Assembly (NCBI GenBank): GCA_027596195.1
Contig: JADGJG010000737.1
Coordinates: 1 to 13,241, forward strand
Reading direction: 5' to 3'
DNA: 13,241 nucleotides
Origin: Podochytrium sp. JEL0797
Taxonomy: Eukaryota > Chytridiomycota > Chytridiomycetes > Chytridiales > Chytriomycetaceae
This document shows positions 7,860-13,241 of the stretch, one piece after another. Made by a program: the position numbers and the translations under genes. Under the pieces are notes generated by a model. It saw nothing but the letters and a program-made list of their open reading frames with translations. It was not told the DNA's origin and ran no database searches. Position 1 is the stretch's first letter. Each line of letters opens with the position of its first letter.

Positions 7860-10800
7860 ATGTCCTTCTCGCAGACAAAACGACCCGATGTCTTTGGTAA
7901 GTGTACTCTGAATGCACTGGCGGGCTGCACGGGCGGGACCTTCTCCGACCTGCCTGCTGCACGCTTCATCATGGCGCCAAACTAACCCGTCGCAACCCCA
8001 CACAGCGCCCACCAACGACACTCCCGGCCCCACAGACTACGAACTCAAGTCCAATCTCGTCTCTGACGATAAGAACAAAAAGTTCGGCTTCATCCAGAAC
8101 GACAAGCGTTTCAAGGCCTTCTCGAAAGGTTGGGCTCCTCTCCCCCCTCCCCTCTCTCCCTCTCTAATCCAACCATTACCCACCTTCCAATCCCCCCCCA
8201 CGCACTTAGAACCCGCCCTTGAAATCGACGACGCCGCCTCCAACTCATCCAGCAACGCGCCCCAACCGCCGCTGCCCGCCACCGCCCGCACTCGCCCAAC
8301 GAGCTCCACCGCAGGCTCCCTCAGCGAAGCCATCAAATACAAAAAGAACGTGAGTACCCCAAACCCCCAAACCAACGCGCCTGTCAAAAACGTCCAAAAA
8401 AAACTTTCTGACTCCGAAATCCGCCGCACAACAGGCCGAGAAATGGCAATCCGAATACGAACGCGCCATGATTAGCCATCAGAGAGACATGGCGGGCCTC
8501 GAAGAGAGGTTATCCCGTCTCGATGTGTCGCTCAAGGAGGCGCTTCGTGAGAAATCTGCCCTCTCGTCGCAAGCGATTGCGAAAGAAAAGGAGCTGCAGG
8601 AACTCTCGAAAAAGCATGCCATGCTCAAGTCCAATGTGAGTTTATCGAGCGGAATTTGAGCGGAGCGAACAATTTGACGCCAAGCGTTGGAAATGAGCCG
8701 AGAGAACACGTTTGCGCGAACCGCCCTGGGAAAGCTGTGCGAAAAGATCGAGCAAAAAGAAACAAATATTTTCGGCTTCCCAGCGTTGTTTTTGGCATGT
8801 CCGATATATTGACCGTTTTTTCTCCCTCACAGCTCGAAAAAACGGAAAAACAAACCACCAACCTCGTCGAGAAGGCAACCCGTTCCACCATGCTCGAACG
8901 CAAACTCACGGACCTTGAGAAAACCACGGCCAAAACACGTACCCTCGCGGACGCCAAATCCACGACCCTCGAGAAGCTGCAACTCGAACGCAAAGAATTG
9001 CGATTGCTTGCTGATGCGCTGCGCAAACAAGTCGACGACCTCGTGGCCGACAAGACGCGCCACGATGCAGCTCTGCTGGAAGTCGAGACGCAGCGCAGTG
9101 AGTTGGTTGTCAAGGTGGAGGAATTGGAGGAGAAGTTTGGCGCCAAGCAGGAGGAGGTTGGAAGCTGGGAGGTCAAGGTTGCGAGTGTGCAGCAGCAGTG
9201 TGATGGCCTGGCGCTTGCGAAAGTGGATGCGGAAGAAAAGTTGGAATGCGTGACGCGTGCGTTGGAGGCGACGAGGTCTGAATGGGAGGCTGGGAAATCG
9301 ACTTTGCAACTCTTGGAGGCGGATTTGAAGGCGCGGACGGAGGCGCTGTCAGCCGCTGGGGAGGAGAAGGGGGAGTTGTTGGCGCAACGCGCAGCATTGG
9401 GCGAGCAAGTGAAGGCGCTGTCGGGAGAGATGGAGGCTGTTACTCGATCCCGAGAGGAACTCGAGAAGGAGAAGCGGGCTCTCGAGACTTTGGTGGATGA
9501 GATGCAAACGCGCAACTTGGAAGTGGGGGCCATTTTGGAGCGCCTCGAGGCTTCCGTTGGTGAAAAGTCGGCCCACATCGAGACGCTCGAGCAACTGCGG
9601 ACCACCGAACAGACCGAATTCGAAGACGTGATTGAGAGTCTCAAGGGGGCCCTCACGCTTCGCGAGTCTGAGTCGACGGAGAAGATGCACGCCTTGACCG
9701 AAGAACTGAACGAGCTGCGGTCTCATTTGGAAACGGGCATGCACGAAATCCTGCGCCGCGACGAACAAATCGAAGGCATGGTCGGTCAGGAGGAGGACTT
9801 GCGTACTCAAATCGAGTCCATCAAGGCCGAGTTGAATGAGACGGCCCAACTTGTTGACACGTGGAAGTCGCGATTCCAGGAGGTCGACGTTCTCAAAACC
9901 CAGCTCGAAGCTCGCGTTACAGAGCTTACCGATGACCTCCAGTTTTTGTCTGCGCAGATGCAGGGGTTGCAGGTCGAACTGGATTCTTCGCAGTCGCGCG
10001 CGGGGTGAGCATTTTTTCTCGGTTTCTTTCCCCTCGCATTTTCTTACTCGTACTACCTGATAGCTTGCTAGAGACTGAAGTTTCGAAACTCTCGCACGCT
10101 CTTGGCGAAGCCATCGAAGCTCTGGCGATGGCCAACGAGACGCATAGCGAAGCTGTCGCGGTTCACGAAGCCCAGATGGACGAGTTGAATTCACAACTTT
10201 CCGAGCAGAGCCAATACCGTGCTGGGTACGTTACGCCAGCCTCCGATCCCGCTCGTATTTCTGCTGTTTGAATTGACGTCGTGTTTTTGCAGTGAAAAGG
10301 ACATGGCCGAGCTTCGTATCGCAACCATCCAAGCCACCCACCTCGACACGCTCCAACAAAAAGCCGAAGCCATCTTCACCCTTGAGCAGTCCGTCACATC
10401 CCTGCAGCAATCCCTGGCCTCCAAACAGCAGGAACTCGAAACCCTAACGACCACCCATCGCCAAGAGATCAACAAGCTCACTCTCGACTTGACGGAGCAG
10501 GAAGAACTCGTGTCCGAGTACCGCGAGCGCGCGTATGACAATGAATCGGCTATGGATGAATGCCACCAACAAATCGACGAGCTGAAGAGCAAGATGCAGG
10601 CCAAAGTGTCTGCGCACAACGCGGAGCTTGCGGAGATTGCGGCAGCGTACAAGCGGATTATCGGTGAATTCCAAGAGAAGGAGGAAACTCTGAACACGGA
10701 GAAGGCGTTCCTGTCGGATGAATTGAGTGAGGCTTTGAAGCGCGTGCAGGAGCGCGATGCGCAGTTGGTGGATACGGATGCGGTGGTTGTGTCGTTGAAG

Positions 10801-12920
10801 GAGCAACTGGCTGCCATGGAATCCCGGATCGCTGGGTTGTCGAGGGTGTTGGAAGAGTCTACCGGGTCTGGTCAAACTTTGCAGAAGCAGTTGGCGGAGT
10901 CTATTGGGTTGAATGCGAGGTTGGAGGGTGAGAACGCGGACAAGGATGCATCGATTCGCAGGTTGGAAGCGGATCTGGGTGCTTCGCGGGTGCGGTTGGA
11001 GGATGCCGGGCGGGTGAATGAGGAACTAGAGGGAAAGATTAGGGAAGCTTCGGATGCGCTGGCTGTGACCGTTTCCGAGTTGAACGGCCGTGCGGCGGCG
11101 CTGGAACAGAAATTGGAGGAGGAGAAGGAACGGTCAGCCGAGCTTTCTCATTTGCTGGAGGCCAAGTCTGCCGAGTTCGAGTCTCTGGTTGTCGCCCACG
11201 CGGGGGAACTCTCTGCCAAGTCTGCCGAAGTCGAGTCTTTGGTGGTCGCCCACGCGGGTGAACTCTCTGCCAAGTCTGCTGAGCTCAAGTCGTTGGTGGT
11301 CGCCCACGCAGGGGAACTCTCGGCCAAGTCTGCCGAGTTCGAGTCTTTGGTGGTCGCTCATGAAGGGGAACTCTCTGCCAAATCTGCCGAGTTCAAGTCT
11401 TTGGTGGTCGCCCACGCGGGGGAACTTTCGGCCAAAGAGAGTGATTTGTCTGCCGCCCTTGCATCCAAGAGTCAGCTGCAATCGCAACTGGATTCCCTTC
11501 TTGGCGAACACACTTCCGCCAAGTCGCGCATCTCGGATCTCCTGTCTGCCGTGGAGCTCGAAACTAACGCGCACGACTCGACCAAAACTCGCTGCATGAA
11601 TCTCGACGCCGAGCTCTCCTCCGAACGCGACGCAAATGCCAGATTCTCCGCCAAAGTGACTGAACTCGAAGCCTTGCTCCTCGTCGAACAGGAATCGGGT
11701 CGCGATTTGCGGGACCTGGTGCGCACGTTGGAACTCGTCAAGGGGGAGAATGCTGAAGAGTTGGCGCGTTTGAATGCGGCTCTTGTTGCTGAAAAGGATG
11801 CGCATGCCACGTCCAAGTTGGAAGCCGAGGTTGCAATGACGACGGAGCGGGAGGTTGTTGCCACGGAACGCCTTCGGTCACATGAACTCGCCTCCTCGTT
11901 GGAAGCTCAAGTCGCTCTTGCTTCGTCGCTGTCGACTGAACTCGCCTCCGTCAAGATCTCGTTGGAGTCCCAAACCACGGCGTGTCGTGAAGCTCTCAAG
12001 ACAGTCGCGGCACTCGAATCGGACCTCAAAACCGAACGCACCAACGTGGACGACATTTCCCGAACCGTCACGGCCCTCCAACTCTCGCTGGAACAGGAAC
12101 GCGCCGCTCATGCTCTGACTGTCAAGTCGAACTCTGATCTTCTCGCCACTTTGGAGTCGGAGCGAGAGAGTCGCCGCCAGACGGAAGCCTCCTTCGAGTC
12201 TCAAGTATCCACACTCACTGCCGACCTCGACGCCTCCGCCACCTACGCCAAGAACCTCAAACAGTCTCTCTTGGCCGAGCAAGACGCACATACGACCACG
12301 CGCGACGACTCTGAAAAGAAGATTGCCGAATTCACGAAATACCACGGCGAGACGAAGGGGAATGTGGCGCTCCTCGTGGCTGCGTTGGAGCAGGAAAAAC
12401 TTGTCGCCCAAGAGAAGGAAGACAGCGCGACGCAACTCAGTCTCGAACTCTCTGAAACGAAGGCCGAACTCGTTTCTAACCGCATGGAGCTGGTCAACCT
12501 CAAAGGGCGATTAGCCGCCAACACGCAGTCGTACGATGCCGAACGGGAGTCGCACCACGCGAGCCTGGCCGAGTCGCAGGGGCGTTGCGAGCGGTTGATT
12601 AAGGCTTTAGCGGACAATGAGGCCCTGGTGAAGGATCTCGAAACGGAGGTGTCTGCCGTGAAGCTCCGTCACGCGAATGAAGTCGGGAGTCGTGACCAAG
12701 AGCTTCGAGTCCTCAAGGAACGCCTCCAAACCGTTGAACTTTCTTGTCAAGAGATGAAGGCTTCGTCTGCCGGATCGGAACGGGCCAAGATGGAACTACT
12801 GGCCACCAAAAGTCATGCCGAGAAGATCATCAAGGACGCTGCCGACGACAAAGCCGAATACGAGTCTTTGTTGGAGCAGAACGCGGACGAAATCAAAACC
12901 GTCAAAAAGGAGAACGAAAG
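7860..12920 (+). CDS. Long coiled-coil protein with HMMR/SHIPPO-like N-terminus (3' partial)
   Basis: Seven exons are seen: 7860-7896, 8006-8128, 8210-8349, 8435-8635, 8833-10004, 10064-10225 and 10293-12920, giving 1487 residues plus a split codon. All six introns are GT-AG and preserve frame. The N-terminus begins MSF and has PGPTDYELK (19-27) followed by KKFGFIQNDKRFKAF, which resembles the N-terminal domain of hyaluronan-mediated motility receptor (HMMR) and PGPxxY sperm-tail repeats. A Pro/Ser/Thr linker (about 55-90) follows. From about residue 101 to the end the protein is almost continuous charged coiled coil. Five 18-residue repeats span 902-991. HMMR-type proteins bind microtubules and centrosomes; a spindle or basal-body role is inferred. 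The start ATG has a good context (ACCAATG). The frame meets a stop at 12936 if not spliced, but GAAAG|GTGG at 12920/12921 looks like a donor, so the true 3' end is probably beyond the window. Human HMMR is about half this length. Confidence 0.85.
7974..7981 (-). promoter_or_regulatory. E2F-consensus-like octamer in intron 1
   Basis: The minus strand reads TTTGGCGC, a perfect match to the TTTSSCGC E2F consensus, within the first intron of the coiled-coil gene and about 115 bp after its ATG. Early-diverging fungi are reported to retain E2F factors, and HMMR is cell-cycle regulated in animals. A single octamer can occur by chance. Confidence 0.2.
11161..11430 (+). repeat. Five tandem 54-bp repeats within the coiled-coil gene
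   Basis: Units start at 11161, 11215, 11269, 11323 and 11377. Each encodes 18 residues of the form AKSAEFESLVVAHAGELS, with changes concentrated at the two or three residues after SAE and one A-to-E change in unit 4. The copies are very similar in DNA as well as protein, which points to recent expansion or gene conversion. An 18-residue period equals one heptad plus one hendecad, compatible with a continuous coiled coil. Confidence 0.95.
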
Positions 12921-13136
12921 GTGGTTCTTTTTCTGAATTCTGTTGTCCTACCCCCATCCCCCCTTCCCCCCTTTCATTTCATTAGCCCTGCTGTTTTGAG
13001 CCTCATACTTCAGTTTTTCTCCATTCGTTTGTACCTCCTCTTATTTTGTTTTTATTTCGTTCTTAACGACGTTTATAAAAGCTTTTGCGAAATCGATTTT
13101 CACTTCTGAATCTCCCTCAACGCAGCTCTCCCTTCT
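12921..13136 (+). other. Probable intron or 3' end of the coiled-coil gene
   Basis: After the GAAAG|GTGG donor-like site the sequence becomes C/T-rich and loses coiled-coil coding character. Two acceptors are possible. TTTCATTAG ending at 12985 gives a 65-nt intron but continues into a hydrophobic frame that stops at 13110. CTCAACGCAG ending at 13125, with CTGAAT upstream, gives a 205-nt intron and a next exon lost in the G-run. If no splicing occurs, the protein ends at the TGA at 12934-12936. No AATAAA is seen. Confidence 0.45.
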
Positions 13137-13241
13137 GGGGGGGGGGGGGGGGGGGGGCGGGCGGCGCGGGGGGGGGGCGCGGGGGGGGCGGGCGGGGGGG
13201 GGGCGGCGGGGCGCCCCCCCCCACCGCCCCCCCACACCACC
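13137..13241. repeat. G/C homopolymer and G/C-only low-complexity tail at right edge
   Basis: A run of 21 G is followed by about 80 bases made almost only of G and C, then a short C/A tail. It has no telomeric unit, no coding sense and no resemblance to the rest of the window. It most likely represents a sequencing or assembly artefact at a contig end. Confidence 0.75.

Noticed and set aside
8625..9656. Minus-strand open frame of 343 codons opposite the coiled-coil gene
   Set aside because: It is a Ser/Arg-rich shadow of a regular coiled-coil coding strand and crosses an intron boundary of the real gene.
10064..10071. Alternative acceptor for intron 5 at the second TAG (ending 10071)
   Set aside because: It breaks the frame and produces an early stop. 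The first TAG, at 10061-10063, keeps the coiled-coil frame.
12986..13110. Terminal exon of the coiled-coil gene after a TTAG acceptor at 12985
   Set aside because: In frame it gives a hydrophobic, T-rich stretch unlike the preceding coiled coil. I read it as intron or UTR sequence.
13137..13241. Telomere or G-quadruplex regulatory region
   Set aside because: There is no TTAGGG-type unit, and the G/C-only noise is better explained as an artefact at the contig edge.

Overview
This window looks like a small contig from a flagellated, early-diverging fungus, most likely a chytrid. I infer this from 13 short GT-AG introns (59 to 197 nt), very tight gene packing, fungal-style C2H2 factors with a C2HC last finger, and a long coiled-coil protein whose N-terminus has the PGPxxY motif seen in flagellar and HMMR-type proteins. 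No bacterial operon features, mobile elements, CRISPR arrays or RNA genes were seen. Both edges end in long G/C homopolymers, which suggests the window is a whole draft contig.

Layout. Four genes run on the minus strand from 7254 down to 155. They form two adjacent tandem paralog pairs. The first pair (155-1205 and 1333-3763) encodes zinc-finger transcription factors with 42/54 identical residues in the finger region and a shared intron position. The second pair (3862-5843 and 5912-7254) encodes proteins that combine an LPPPY motif, acidic AxxL(Q) helices resembling ubiquitin-binding motifs, and a shared C-terminal domain that may have a tubby/LURP-like fold. Gaps between these four genes are only 68 to 127 bp. 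A 605-bp divergent intergenic region (7255-7859) separates them from one plus-strand gene, 7860 to at least 12920, encoding a coiled-coil protein of at least 1487 residues with an HMMR/SHIPPO-like N-terminus and five tandem 18-residue repeats. Its 3' end runs into the corrupted right edge.

How they may work together. The factors are probably nuclear regulators. The adaptor-like pair suggests ubiquitin-linked membrane trafficking (a WW-domain ligase such as Rsp5 through PPxY, and EH-domain proteins through five NPF motifs). The coiled-coil protein suggests a microtubule, centrosome or basal-body role. No functional link between the three groups can be shown from sequence alone. All gene models were spliced by eye, checking phase and stop codons at every junction.
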